This document shows positions 24,300 to 31,658 of a stretch of 64,000 nt of DNA, in pieces (position 1 is the first letter of the stretch; each line of letters begins with the position of its first letter). The stretch is from Lucinisca nassula. Its lineage: Eukaryota > Mollusca > Bivalvia > Lucinida > Lucinidae. Under the pieces are notes generated by a model that saw only the letters and a program-made list of their open reading frames with translations, was not told the origin of the DNA and did not search any database. The position numbers were made by a program, and so were the translations under genes. The stretch spans positions 83,922,651 through 83,986,650 of the forward strand of contig OY757026.1 in NCBI GenBank assembly GCA_963580285.1. The letters are read 5' to 3'.

Positions 24300-25560
24300 T
24301 TCATCATCAGGACAAACTCTTACAAGAGCCTGTCGGGTTATCCGTGTTGATGAACCGTGATGAATTTGATTTTTCCAAGCATGTTCATGTTGAGTAGAAA
24401 TAATTTTGTTCAAAAAGAATTACGAATTCATTTTGTAATGATGCCGTTTTTGTTTGAAAACTCGGTTTGTACATGTATGCACATAAAAAGAATGTGATAA
24501 TGGTAAGTGAGAGTATTTGTCGCAACACATTATAACGACCTGAGCGACGTGGATGACGACAGCTGCGTCATCAGCGTCGCGAAGACGGTTGTGACGTGGT
24601 GCCTACCAAATACAGAAAGAATTTACGGCAAACAGTGTTGGTCCTTATGAGACACTAACGAATGTTGTGGAGAATAGATGAAAATCTTCCTGTTTGTAGT
24701 TTCTAGCTGTTGTTAATGTAATGAATTTGTGAATAGCTATATTTGTGAGCCGTGTCGCGGAGAAGGATATTTCCTGCAATTGGCGGGTGACCAGGTAGCG
24801 CAAAGGCGTGGTCTGTTCAATTGCCTCTTACCTGTGCTAGTGTAGTGAGCACGAATTTGATGGGTATTATGCTCAGTAGTAGTGAGCGTTAATTCTTTGC
24901 TGTAGTGCTCGGTAAGGAAACATAAACTTCGAGTATTCTTGTGTCAAGCGCTGGGTGCTGATACTTTGATGCACAGTCCAGTTGAGTTCTGCTGTGCAGT
25001 TATTTGTCGCATGCACTGATCAGCCTGTGTGTCTGGTCGGCGCATGCGCAATAACGGTATATGCATGAACATATTCTTACTTCTCCGGGAGGGGACTCAT
25101 GATATAGCATGTATGTTTCGTGAACTGTATCTTAGTCGATTATCGTTATTTGCAGGCACAACGATGTCTGGTGACCTGCTGCTCCCTGCCAGATAGGAGC
25201 AGGTACTGGATCGACGCTGTCGGTTTAGTGTCCAGCAAGGGCGGACCGACCCAATAACAGACCGTCGAGACCATATTAGACAGGTCGTGGAAAACAACCT
25301 AGACTCGATTCGACCATATTAAACAGGTGGTGGAAAATAACCTGGAGTCGATTCAAACGAATAAGTTACCGGGACTTCAAGTTCGTATTCAATCGATAAA
25401 TAATATAAATCAACTTGTGGTCGACAACAAGGTCGACAAACTAGTTTACAGCAGTGCGCGAGAAGGGGTTCACCCTAAGTGAACGTATAATCTGGCCAGT
25501 CGCGTTGTTGTGTTTCTCTTTCTTATTTTATTGTTGTTTTTGTTATTTGCTTCTGTAGTC
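24300..25560. other. No recognised gene
   Basis: Unique-looking sequence. A short imperfect hairpin near 24548..24600 (GACGTGGATGACGACAGC / GCGTCATCAGCGTC) and a repeated CAGGTSGTGGAAAAYAACCT motif at 25283 and 25325 are the only structures I see. Confidence 0.4.
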
Positions 25561-25564
25561 ATTC

Positions 25565-25785
25565 TGGTAAACCGCTTAGAGGATCTAAGCCTGCCCAAGC
25601 AAAGCGGTGCAAGTCGGCACGTGTATGCTTACAAACCCTACTGGTTTCATTTGGCGGCAGGGCTTGAGATGTCATTTCATCTCATTGTCGGGTAAAAGTC
25701 CCACAAGATTGAAGCAACGTCACCAAAATTACCTTTACAGTGTTGACGGGGACCTTAAACCTCAAATCAAACAAACCAACCCGTA
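25565..25785 (+). mobile_element. SINE (type A), 5'-truncated
   Basis: Begins in the body at GGTAAACCGCTTAGAGGATC and keeps GGCGGCAGGGCTTGAGATG and the GACGGGGACCTTAAACC tail. Confidence 0.75.
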
Positions 25786-26157
25786 TTAGCAAGCTTGCAA
25801 GATCAACATATTTAGAATACGCTTGCTAAAGACAGGGTCTGCATACTTCGGGTTTGTTTTAATGCATTTGCTTTTTATGGGGGGAATTGAATGAGGCTTG
25901 CTTAAAAAGATTGCTTGCTTATTAGTGATCTTCGGCCTCAGATAATACTGCAGGTTAGGTCGTCAACTACACCCCGGTGCTGTAATTTCAATTATGGTCC
26001 AAAACTGTGTAATACAGTAGAACCATGATGGCTCGAACACCGATGGCTCGTTTACCATGGCTGTGTCGAACCCGTTCTGGAGTCCCTAGGAGATTTCTCT
26101 ACATAAGAAATAGTAAGGGAAAGCTTAGGATAGTTTCGACTTTTATTTTGTAAATGT

Positions 26158-26213
26158 ATGCTGTGAGTACTCATTAGAATCGCCTCAATGAGGCGATTCT
26201 AATGAGTACACAC
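26158..26213. repeat. Isolated MITE central hairpin
   Basis: TGTGAGTACTCATTAGAATCG and its inverse around CCTCAATGAGG: the family A/B stem with compensating A/T for G/C changes on both arms. The rest of 25790..26540 shows nothing I can name. Confidence 0.65.
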
Positions 26214-26544
26214 AACATTCAATTATGTTAGAGAACACCAAAAAGAAGTCCAAAACGTATCTCCGTTATGCCTCCTGGCAGTAACCCTCTGTAGGTTGAA
26301 CTACCCCTGTCTCGAACAGATTTACGTCGTCCCAAAGGTGTTCGAGCCATTGAAGTTCGACTGTTTAAGAGACAGCGCAATAAAACAGTTTCAGTTTCGA
26401 ATGGTTGTGATTTTAGCTTTATAGTGACATTATAATGAAGAACAAAAACTGTACATACCTATAAACAGCGTTCTTGCATGCATATTAATAGATCTTTTTT
26501 TCATTTCCTCCTGTGCAGGCTCTGAAATGCATTTCAAAATATAT

Positions 26545-26680
26545 ACAGTAAAATGCCTATATTAAGACCACCTTTGGAACTGTTCAAAAGTGGTCTTTAA
26601 GACCACTTTTGAACAGTCCCAAAGGTGGTCCCTGGCCAGAAGAATCTGTTTTCAGAAGACACAAAGAATGAATAACTGCA
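26545..26680. repeat. Left half of a MITE (family C) split by the Polinton
   Basis: The terminus ACAGTAAAATGCCTATATT is matched inversely by 45325..45349. It contains an almost perfect hairpin (GACCACCTTTGGAACTGTTC and inverse, 26566..26630). The last six bases are the target-site duplication. Confidence 0.8.
26675..26680. repeat. Target-site duplication, left copy
   Basis: ACTGCA immediately before the element's first AG, repeated directly after its last CT at 45275..45280. Six base pairs is the Polinton/Maverick length. Confidence 0.9.
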
Positions 26681-27250
26681 AGTAGTATAGGGGGGCGGTA
26701 TGGGGACCAGATTATGGGGACCAGATTATAGGGACTGGTCCCTATAATTTTGTTGGTCCCCATAATCTGGTCCCCATACCGCCCCCGCTTGATCTAAGCT
26801 TGACTAGGCTAGTGGGGTATCTGTGGTGTTTTGTGTTGATTACCTTGGTCCCTATAAATTTCAGTGTTTTAGACTGGGTACTATCAAAGATGGACTGAGT
26901 GTTTTTGTGTTGATTACCTTGGTCCCTATAAATCTCCAGTTGCTGAAATTTATAGGGACCAAGTTTGAATTGTCTTAGCCTATGTTTATGCCTGAAAATA
27001 ACTTAGTTTTTTTGGTGATCTTTCAAGTAGATCCATGTGTTTGTGTTGATTGCCTTGGTCCCTATAAATCTTCAGTTTTTGAAATTTATAGGGACCAAGC
27101 CTAAAATGACTTGGTCCCTATAAATCTTCAGTTTTTGAAATTTATAGGGTCAAGCCTAAAATGACTTGGTCCCTATAAATTTGATGTTTGATGAAATTAT
27201 AGGGACCAAGCTTGAAAATGACTTAGTTTTTTGATGATCTTTCAAGTAGA
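26681..27250. repeat. Left terminal inverted repeat
   Basis: Matches 44731..45274 inversely with small indels. The outer ~100 bp fold on themselves (GGGGCGGTATGGGGACC and its inverse at 26750..26780). The inner part is built of modules in which TTGGTCCCTATAAATC pairs with GATTTATAGGGACCAA-type sequence. An extra module set runs on to about 27390 on this side only. Confidence 0.9.
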
Positions 27251-27411
27251 TCCATGTGTTTTTGTCGATTGCCTTTGTCCCTATAAATCTTCAGTTTTTG
27301 AAATTTATAGGGACCAAGCCTAAAATGACTTGGTCCCTATAAATTTGATGTTTGGTGAAATTATAGGGACACATTTTGAAAATAACTTAGTCTCTGGTGT
27401 GAAAAAATATT

Positions 27412-27484
27412 TGGCACGAATAGGGATCGAACCTATGACCTCCTGCTTATCAGACAGGTTCTCTACCAACTGAGCTAAAGTGCC
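27412..27484 (-). tRNA. tRNA-Ile (anticodon GAT)-like gene
   Basis: Exactly 73 nt. Anticodon stem CCTGT/GCAGG with loop CTGATAA gives GAT at 34-36. T arm is perfect (ATAGG/CCTAT, loop TTCGATC). D arm is GCTC/GAGA with a GG-containing loop. Box A TAGCTCAGTTGG and box B GGTTCGATCC match the pol III consensus, and six T's follow 5 nt after the discriminator A. Acceptor pairs 1-5 are good but 6:67 and 7:66 are mismatched. No CCA is encoded, as in eukaryotes. Nuclear tRNA-Ile usually carries AAT or TAT, so GAT is unusual. It lies just inside the left TIR and has no copy at the right end. It could be a functional tRNA, a tRNA-like pol III transcript or a captured relic. Confidence 0.75.
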
Positions 27485-27557
27485 TAGATATATATTGTAT
27501 GTAATATAATTGTTTTAAACTTAAGACATTATGGTTATTCTTTCTTAACTGTTTGAT
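27485..27557. promoter_or_regulatory. Histone downstream-like element
   Basis: Read on minus, AAGAAAGAATAACC lies about 11 nt beyond the stem-loop at 27558..27573. Purine-rich AAGAAAGA is the form of the histone downstream element that pairs with U7 snRNA in several invertebrates. AAAGAATAACC recurs after the stem-loop at 29487. Confidence 0.5.
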
Positions 27558-27573
27558 AGCCCTGAAAAGGGCT
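27558..27573 (-). terminator. Histone-type mRNA 3' stem-loop
   Basis: AGCCCTTTTCAGGGCT on the minus strand: six-pair stem, four-base TTTC loop, 26 nt past the stop of the gene at 27600..27995. It differs from the histone pattern GGYYCTTHTHARRRCC only by the covarying outer pair A-T for G-C. Confidence 0.75.
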
Positions 27574-27599
27574 GTTTTGGTTTTGAATTTCTTATTCTT

Positions 27600-27995
27600 T
27601 TATCTGGTTTTCTTTTTTCGTATGGGTTTGGTAGCTGCTCCAAGTCCAATAGCTGATGATGACTGCATCAGTAGTTCATCTTCATTTGCCACGATATTGA
27701 AGTGGAGTGGAATCCTAATAGGACTCATTTCCAGTGATGATGTTTGTTGAGGACGATCTTCTAACAGTTTGACTCTATTTTTGAGCTCATTGATTTCCTT
27801 TACTAAGACTTCAATAACTTTGGGTTGGGCTTTAGATTGCTGAACTGGGGGCTGTGTATAGATCAGTTGGTTAGATGGAATTGTTGTATATTGTTGTTGT
27901 TGTAAGGTAGCATCACTAACAAATGTTTCATTGATAGCGGCTGTTAAAAGATCTGGATTTTGCAAGAGATCATCGAATGATAGTGACGGTTCCAT
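27600..27995 (-). CDS. Small protein with coiled-coil segment and basic tail, unknown
   Basis: 131 residues, ATG at 27995, 39 nt after the TATA box (28034..28041 on minus). The N-terminus is acidic and polar. Residues ~38-55 are glutamine-rich. Residues ~60-80 (VIEVLVKEINELKNRVKLLE) have heptad spacing typical of a short coiled coil. The C-terminus ends in a basic KPIRKKKTR tail that could bind nucleic acid or act as nuclear signal. It is not a histone despite its histone-type 3' end. I do not recognise a family. Position as first gene inside the left TIR, a TATA promoter and conserved 3' hairpin support it being real. Confidence 0.7.
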   Translation of the reverse strand: MEPSLSFDDLLQNPDLLTAAINETFVSDATLQQQQYTTIPSNQLIYTQPPVQQSKAQPKVIEVLVKEINELKNRVKLLEDRPQQTSSLEMSPIRIPLHFNIVANEDELLMQSSSAIGLGAATKPIRKKKTR

Positions 27996-28016
27996 TGTTT
28001 ATTTTTTCAAGAAATC

Positions 28017-28065
28017 TGAAGTAGGTCAAGTCCTTTTTATACTCTGGAGAGGGATTGACCTACTT
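28017..28065 (-). promoter_or_regulatory. Promoter with inverted AAGTAGGTCA elements around a TATA box
   Basis: AAGTAGGTCAATCC on minus (28065..28052), TATAAAAA on minus (28041..28034) and a second AAGTAGGTCAAGTCC on plus (28018..28032) make a near-palindrome. AAGTAGGTCA fits the ROR/HR3 monomer site (WAWNTRGGTCA) with one mismatch here. It serves the minus gene at 27995 and, by position, could also drive the plus gene at 28153, whose own TATA-like ATAAATA is at 28101. Confidence 0.6.
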
Positions 28066-28152
28066 GGAAAAATACTTTCTTTCACGTCCGTGTTCAATGC
28101 ATAAATACCGATGCATTGGCATACTTCCTTGCACTACTGTGTAAAAGACAAA

Positions 28153-28512
28153 ATGACTCACAACAGTGATATTTACTTTAAAGCGTTGGAGGAGCAGACG
28201 GAGTCTGTGAGGAGTGGGGTGAGAGACCTGATGGTCTCTTTTGATTTGGTGAAGAGAGAAGTAGAAGGATTGTTTTCTTCGCTTGACAATTTGGATCAAG
28301 TGATTGAGATAAGTAAGAGGGCTGCAGAGTTGAGCCATGCTCAACAAAGGAATGGTGAGCTAGCTGGGCCCTCTGCTGCCACACAGATAGAAGACTGGGG
28401 GAATGAGGCGACAGAGCCTCCGTTCTACTTGTCCACTGCGTCCAGGATAACATATGAGTCCTGGGCAGCCAGATGTCCAGCATGCGGTGGGAGAACCTGC
28501 TGTCAGTGTTAG
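28153..28512 (+). CDS. Small coiled-coil protein with C-terminal Cys cluster, unknown
   Basis: 119 residues from ATG 28153, preferred over the ATG at 28111 because that lies only ~10 nt after the TATA-like ATAAATA. Residues ~10-65 are mostly helical and charged with heptad-like spacing (SVRSGVRDLMVSFDLVKREV). The end is CPACGGRTCCQC, a compact Cys cluster that could bind zinc or form disulfides. A histone-type stem-loop follows 24 nt after the stop. No family recognised. Convergent-looking spacing with the gene at 27995 suggests the two are transcribed apart from a shared region. Confidence 0.65.
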   Translation: MTHNSDIYFKALEEQTESVRSGVRDLMVSFDLVKREVEGLFSSLDNLDQVIEISKRAAELSHAQQRNGELAGPSAATQIEDWGNEATEPPFYLSTASRITYESWAARCPACGGRTCCQC

Positions 28513-28536
28513 TTTTATAAACTAACAAATCCCAAC

Positions 28537-28552
28537 GGCCCTTTTCAGGGCC
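28537..28552 (+). terminator. Histone-type mRNA 3' stem-loop (perfect)
   Basis: GGCCCTTTTCAGGGCC followed by ACCA: every position fits the histone consensus GGYYCTTHTHARRRCC, including the ACCA tail. It lies 24 nt after the stop at 28512. Confidence 0.85.
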
Positions 28553-28704
28553 ACCATTTATTTTTGAATGAATGTCCTTTGATAATGTTCAATCAAGATT
28601 CCTAAGTCTGGTATTTGCTATGATGTTTCGAAAGAACAAACATCATTGCTACACCAAAACGAAGAATTCTCTGATCATGATTGGCTAAGCCAGTGTTTCA
28701 TTTT
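28553..28704 (+). repeat. Intergenic unit, first copy
   Basis: Parallels 28998..29179: TTCCTAAGTCTGGTATTTGC, CATCATTGCTACACCAAA, CGAAGAATTCTCT and GATTGGCTA...AGCCAG occur in the same order in both. The GATTGGCTA carries an ATTGG (CCAAT-box) motif. The CTAAGTCTGGTATTTGC stretch also matches the start of the 28770 gene (PKSGIC codons), so these spacers may include relics of a duplicated gene. Confidence 0.6.
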
Positions 28705-28740
28705 AAGTAGGTCAATCCTATGTCACTTGTATATATATAT
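28705..28740 (+). promoter_or_regulatory. AAGTAGGTCA element plus TATA repeat
   Basis: AAGTAGGTCAATCC (28705..28718), preceded by T so that it matches the ROR/HR3 site TAAGTAGGTCA without mismatch, then TATATATATAT (28730..28740). The TATA position places transcription start near 28765, which argues for the ATG at 28770 and not 28746. Confidence 0.65.
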
Positions 28741-28769
28741 CATTCATGGTTATTACAAACTTCATAACC

Positions 28770-28955
28770 ATGGATGAATACCCAAAGTCTGGTATTTGCA
28801 GTGAGTGTAATGCTCCAACTTATCTTGAATGTGGTAAGTGTTACGTCATTCTAAGGTATGTTGGAGAGGAACACAACTGCCCTGATGATGACGATGGGTT
28901 CTTTGAAGACGACAGTTTGTCCATATGTGATAAGTGTCTAGAAGAAAAAAACTGA
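28770..28955 (+). CDS. Small zinc-ribbon-like acidic protein, unknown
   Basis: 61 residues from ATG 28770 (the in-frame ATG at 28746 is too close to the TATA box). Cysteines come in pairs: CSEC, then CGKC, then ICDKC near the end, with one His, a zinc-ribbon-like spacing. An acidic stretch DDDDGFFEDD lies between. The small size and paired CxxC suggest a zinc-binding adaptor, but no family is recognised. It sits between two copies of the intergenic unit and ends 26 nt before a perfect histone-type stem-loop. Confidence 0.65.
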   Translation: MDEYPKSGICSECNAPTYLECGKCYVILRYVGEEHNCPDDDDGFFEDDSLSICDKCLEEKN

Positions 28956-28981
28956 ACCTCTGAAGGTTCTCTAGACCAAAT

Positions 28982-28997
28982 GGCCCTTTTCAGGGCC
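28982..28997 (+). terminator. Histone-type mRNA 3' stem-loop (perfect)
   Basis: GGCCCTTTTCAGGGCC plus ACCA again, 26 nt after the stop. Purine-rich AAAAGAG follows about 15 nt downstream. A second small hairpin (GAACCTCTGAAGGTTC) lies at the stop codon. Confidence 0.85.
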
Positions 28998-29179
28998 ACC
29001 ACTTATTTTTTTAAAAGAGTACCTTTTAATGGTCATACAAAAGATTCCTAAGTCTGGTATTTGCTATAATGATTTATGTTTCGAACATAGACCATCATTG
29101 CTACACCAAAGACGAAGAATTCTCTTAGGATGATCACGATTGGCTATTTCGTTAGCCAGTTTGATTGGTTGTTCGATTA
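28998..29179 (+). repeat. Intergenic unit, second copy
   Basis: Second copy of the spacer described at 28553. It contains two ATTGG motifs (29139 and 29164) ahead of the next promoter. Confidence 0.6.
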
Positions 29180-29210
29180 AAGTAGGTCAATCCTCCTACA
29201 TTGTATAAAA
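29180..29210 (+). promoter_or_regulatory. AAGTAGGTCA element plus TATAAAA
   Basis: AAGTAGGTCAATCC (29180..29193) with AA before it, then TGTATAAAAG at 29202..29211. The ATG at 29249 is 39 nt past the TATA box, the same distance as for the 27995 gene. Confidence 0.65.
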
Positions 29211-29248
29211 GCCCTTCTGCTTTTGAGTTCTCACCATATTGTTCCAGT

Positions 29249-29455
29249 ATGACTTGGTTTAAGAAATTACGTGCTGTATTCCACCGAAGGAACCGTCCTG
29301 AGGTGGAAAGACAACAACCAACGACTGAGGAAGAGTACTGGAGGAAAGTGGAGAGACTACAAAGCGGACTGGCTTTCCAGCAGTTCCTAGCTAGAAGGGG
29401 AGTGGGATCGGTTACCATTAAACCGATCGCTATAGTGGAGCCATTCCGTGGCTAG
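29249..29455 (+). CDS. Small basic protein, unknown
   Basis: 68 residues from ATG 29249; the longer frame opens with TTG inside the TATA box and is not used. The first ~22 residues are strongly basic (FKKLRAVFHRRNRPEVE). The middle is helical and charged (EEEYWRKVERLQSG) and the end is GVGSVTIKPIAIV. No family recognised. Promoter and 3' hairpin match the two upstream genes, so the three plus-strand genes form one co-regulated set. An AATAAA at 29537 could give a back-up polyadenylated form. Confidence 0.65.
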   Translation: MTWFKKLRAVFHRRNRPEVERQQPTTEEEYWRKVERLQSGLAFQQFLARRGVGSVTIKPIAIVEPFRG

Positions 29456-29486
29456 TAACTGTTTAAGTTACTAGCTACATAAGAAC

Positions 29487-29502
29487 AGTCCTTTTTAGGG
29501 CT
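29487..29502 (+). terminator. Histone-type mRNA 3' stem-loop (covarying)
   Basis: AGTCCTTTTTAGGGCT: outer pair A-T, one T-G wobble, loop TTTT, followed by AACCCA and then AAAGAATAACC. 31 nt after the stop. Only pair-preserving changes from the consensus. Confidence 0.7.
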
Positions 29503-29635
29503 AACCCATGGATTTCGTTAAAGAATAACCTTTTATAATAAACAAAGACTGGTAAACTTTTACTGTTTTTAATGTGTTTTAAAAAATTTTTTAATACAAT
29601 ACTATATGTTTCTTAACTATATCTTATTCAAATGT

Positions 29636-30151
29636 CTATTTTGTCTTTGGTTTCTTCACACCACGAGTGTTAGAAGTTGTTCGCTTTCTTTTTCTTGATT
29701 TCTTAACACTAGATTGTTTCTCCTCAGTAGAAGATTGTTTCTCCTCGGCACAAGGCTGTTTCTCCTCGACACAAGATTGTTTTTCCTGAGGAGTGTCAGA
29801 TGATATTTCTTCAGTAGGTAATGTAGGTGGTATGTCCAACTCATCTTGTATCAACTGCTTCTGTGGACATTCGGGTGCCCAATGATCTGGAAGTCCACAT
29901 ATGTAACAGTGTCCGTAGGGTAGCTTGAACCCCGATGTACAATCTCTTGACCAGTGTGTCGTAGCATTACATCTGAAGCAACGTCCATAAGGCGTTCTCA
30001 TCAGTTGTTGATCAAGAAGTGATTTTTCCAATGTCCGTAGAAGATGGATATCATATTGTTGTTTCAATAACTTCTTTAAACTTGAACAATGGTAGTAGAT
30101 GCTTTCAGGATCACTATATTTCTTTGTTCTTGGATCCCTATTGTATTCCAT
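29636..30151 (-). CDS. Zinc-knuckle protein with charged repeats
   Basis: 171 residues from ATG 30151; the longer frame opens with GTG. Two CCHC zinc knuckles in tandem, CFRCNATTHWSRDC and CYICGLPDHWAPEC (C-x2-C-x4-H-x4-C), about residues 58-98. A Glu/Lys/Gln/Ser repeat of ~9 residues (EEKQSS-type, four copies) follows, then a bipartite-looking nuclear signal (KKSRKRKRTT) and lysine-rich end. Knuckles of this type bind single-stranded nucleic acid in retroviral nucleocapsids and cellular RNA-binding proteins. Its role in this provirus is unknown. A TATA box (ATATAAAAGG on minus, 30231..30222) lies 70 nt upstream, inside the 3' end of the preceding gene. Confidence 0.75.
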   Translation of the reverse strand: MEYNRDPRTKKYSDPESIYYHCSSLKKLLKQQYDIHLLRTLEKSLLDQQLMRTPYGRCFRCNATTHWSRDCTSGFKLPYGHCYICGLPDHWAPECPQKQLIQDELDIPPTLPTEEISSDTPQEKQSCVEEKQPCAEEKQSSTEEKQSSVKKSRKRKRTTSNTRGVKKPKTK

Positions 30152-30205
30152 CTTGTTTAAGATTTTTGAAGTTTTCACTGTGGCAGTCAGAAATAGAATG
30201 AAGTT

Positions 30206-30526
30206 CTATTCAAGATCGCTTCCTTTTATATCACCCTTGCCTCGTGTCTTCGAATGTAAGAACTCGATCACCTTTGGATTGTCAGCTACAGATTTTTTCC
30301 AGTTCTCAAATGTGATAACTGAATCTTCTAACAGTTTGTACTTAGCACAAGTCCACCACAATTTCTTGAAATCTTCAAAAGTTTCTTTTTCATTTAATTT
30401 CATCTGGATTTCCTCCATAGAAATATCTTCATGAGAAAACAGTATGTAGATGCAAAGTAGTAATCTTCTGTAAGGTTTGAATTTTATCACTTGTGTCAGA
30501 GGTACTTCAAACCACTTCTTCTCCAT
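30206..30526 (-). CDS. Member of a three-gene paralogue family, unknown
   Basis: 106 residues, ATG 30526. Shares with its upstream neighbour a start P-x3-V/I-I-K-F-x2-Y (VPLTQVIKFKPYRR) and an end W-x3-VA-D/N-N-x2-VI (WKKSVADNPKVIEFL). Predicted mostly helical, no membrane segment, no catalytic motif. It is shorter than its paralogues, lacking the acidic C-terminal extension. A TATA box (CCATATAAATT on minus, 30574..30564) lies ~38 nt upstream, flanked by GGTCA motifs. Function unknown. Confidence 0.7.
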   Translation of the reverse strand: MEKKWFEVPLTQVIKFKPYRRLLLCIYILFSHEDISMEEIQMKLNEKETFEDFKKLWWTCAKYKLLEDSVITFENWKKSVADNPKVIEFLHSKTRGKGDIKGSDLE

Positions 30527-30561
30527 GCTGTTGATAAAACAATGATGATCTGTGTATCAGG

Positions 30562-30996
30562 TCAATTTATATGGTCAAAGAATCCATCTGTTTGATCAAA
30601 TCGATCGTCAATATCAGTTTCCATCGGTTCCTCATCATGGTTTTCAGAGCAGTCCATCGGTTGTTCTGATGAAGCTCTTTCAATATCCATTATCATGTTG
30701 AAAATGTAGCTGATCACCTCATCGTTGTTAGCTACATGCAAACGCCATTGGTCTAGTTTCACGGGTGACTCATCCAGTATGTTACTCATGAGCCAAGCGG
30801 TTCTTTTCATCTCATGTCGAAAAGACATAAATGTATCATATCTTCTCAACCAAACATGAATGTCATCTTTAGTTTTCAAGAAATCTACATTATCTGGCTC
30901 TAATGACAAAGTTTGTTCAAGTGCAAGTCTGTAGATCTCAAATTTCAGAATTTGATCTAAAGATACAGGTAGACTTTTTCTGATAATCTTAATCAT
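30562..30996 (-). CDS. Paralogue family member with acidic tail, unknown
   Basis: 144 residues from ATG 30996; the longer frame opens with TTG. Start LPVSLDQILKFEIYR and motif WRLHVANNDEVISYI align with the gene at 30526. The C-terminus is acidic (DCSENHDEEPMETDIDD). The start lies 5 nt beyond the stop of the gene at 31658, with no own TATA seen, so the two may share a transcript. Confidence 0.7.
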   Translation of the reverse strand: MIKIIRKSLPVSLDQILKFEIYRLALEQTLSLEPDNVDFLKTKDDIHVWLRRYDTFMSFRHEMKRTAWLMSNILDESPVKLDQWRLHVANNDEVISYIFNMIMDIERASSEQPMDCSENHDEEPMETDIDDRFDQTDGFFDHIN

Positions 30997-31001
30997 GATT
31001 G

Positions 31002-31658
31002 TTAGTTCAGTATGCAATTAGAATATTGAGTTGGGAACTTCAATATGATCTTAGGTTCTTTTCTCAACTGTTCGTTGCCTAATGTCACTTTATATCCTTC
31101 CTTGGCATTTATATATTCCGACCAATAGTGGTTGAAAGTCAAACATCCCGATGGTAATATCATAAGATCTGGATTGTCCCGACTGCAGAATAACTGTTTG
31201 ACTTGAGCTTTGGTATATTCCTCATTCAGTATCAGATATCCCAAAAACGTATCTCTATATAGAAAGCTAGATGATACATTACCATGAAGGAAGTGTTGAT
31301 GAAATTTCTCAGACATGTAAAACATGTCCCGTGTGGTTAAGTCAAAGAATGTGACTAGCCATCTTTTTGCTTTCTTAAGGGTTGCTTGATGTTGAAAATG
31401 AAAACGGCTAATCTGTCTATGAAACTCTAATCGCTTTTTATCTGACAAATTAGGAAGTTCATCAATGAGCAATAGTAAATAAATCATTTCATCTTGGTAA
31501 GTTATTTGAGATCCAGTGTTCTTCAACATCTTCATTCTCATAGAAAACCAACTGTCTTGAATGAGTTCTGTAAAGTCTTGGCCTTTTCCACAGTTGTACA
31601 TGTTGAATGTCAAAATCATCTCCGTTATTTCCAAGGGTAGAATACAGCTGGTAGTCAT
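31002..31658 (-). CDS. Largest paralogue family member, unknown
   Basis: 218 residues from ATG 31658; the 15 preceding codons depend on a TTG start. Its start ILPLEITEMILTFNMY resembles the other two paralogues and also the opening of an F-box (LPxE...IL), though the rest of an F-box is not evident. The centre is helical with many aromatic and charged residues. No known catalytic motif. ATTATAAAC on minus (31750..31742) is a candidate TATA element. F-box-like adaptors would fit a host-interaction role, but this is speculation. Confidence 0.65.
   Translation of the reverse strand: MTTSCILPLEITEMILTFNMYNCGKGQDFTELIQDSWFSMRMKMLKNTGSQITYQDEMIYLLLLIDELPNLSDKKRLEFHRQISRFHFQHQATLKKAKRWLVTFFDLTTRDMFYMSEKFHQHFLHGNVSSSFLYRDTFLGYLILNEEYTKAQVKQLFCSRDNPDLMILPSGCLTFNHYWSEYINAKEGYKVTLGNEQLRKEPKIILKFPTQYSNCILN

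Noticed and set aside
28746..28769. Upstream ATG of the zinc-ribbon gene
   Set aside because: It lies 5 nt after the TATA repeat, too close to be in the mRNA.
29152..29418. Minus-strand 88-codon frame opposite the basic protein gene
   Set aside because: Antisense of the 29249 gene, with no promoter or 3' signal of its own.
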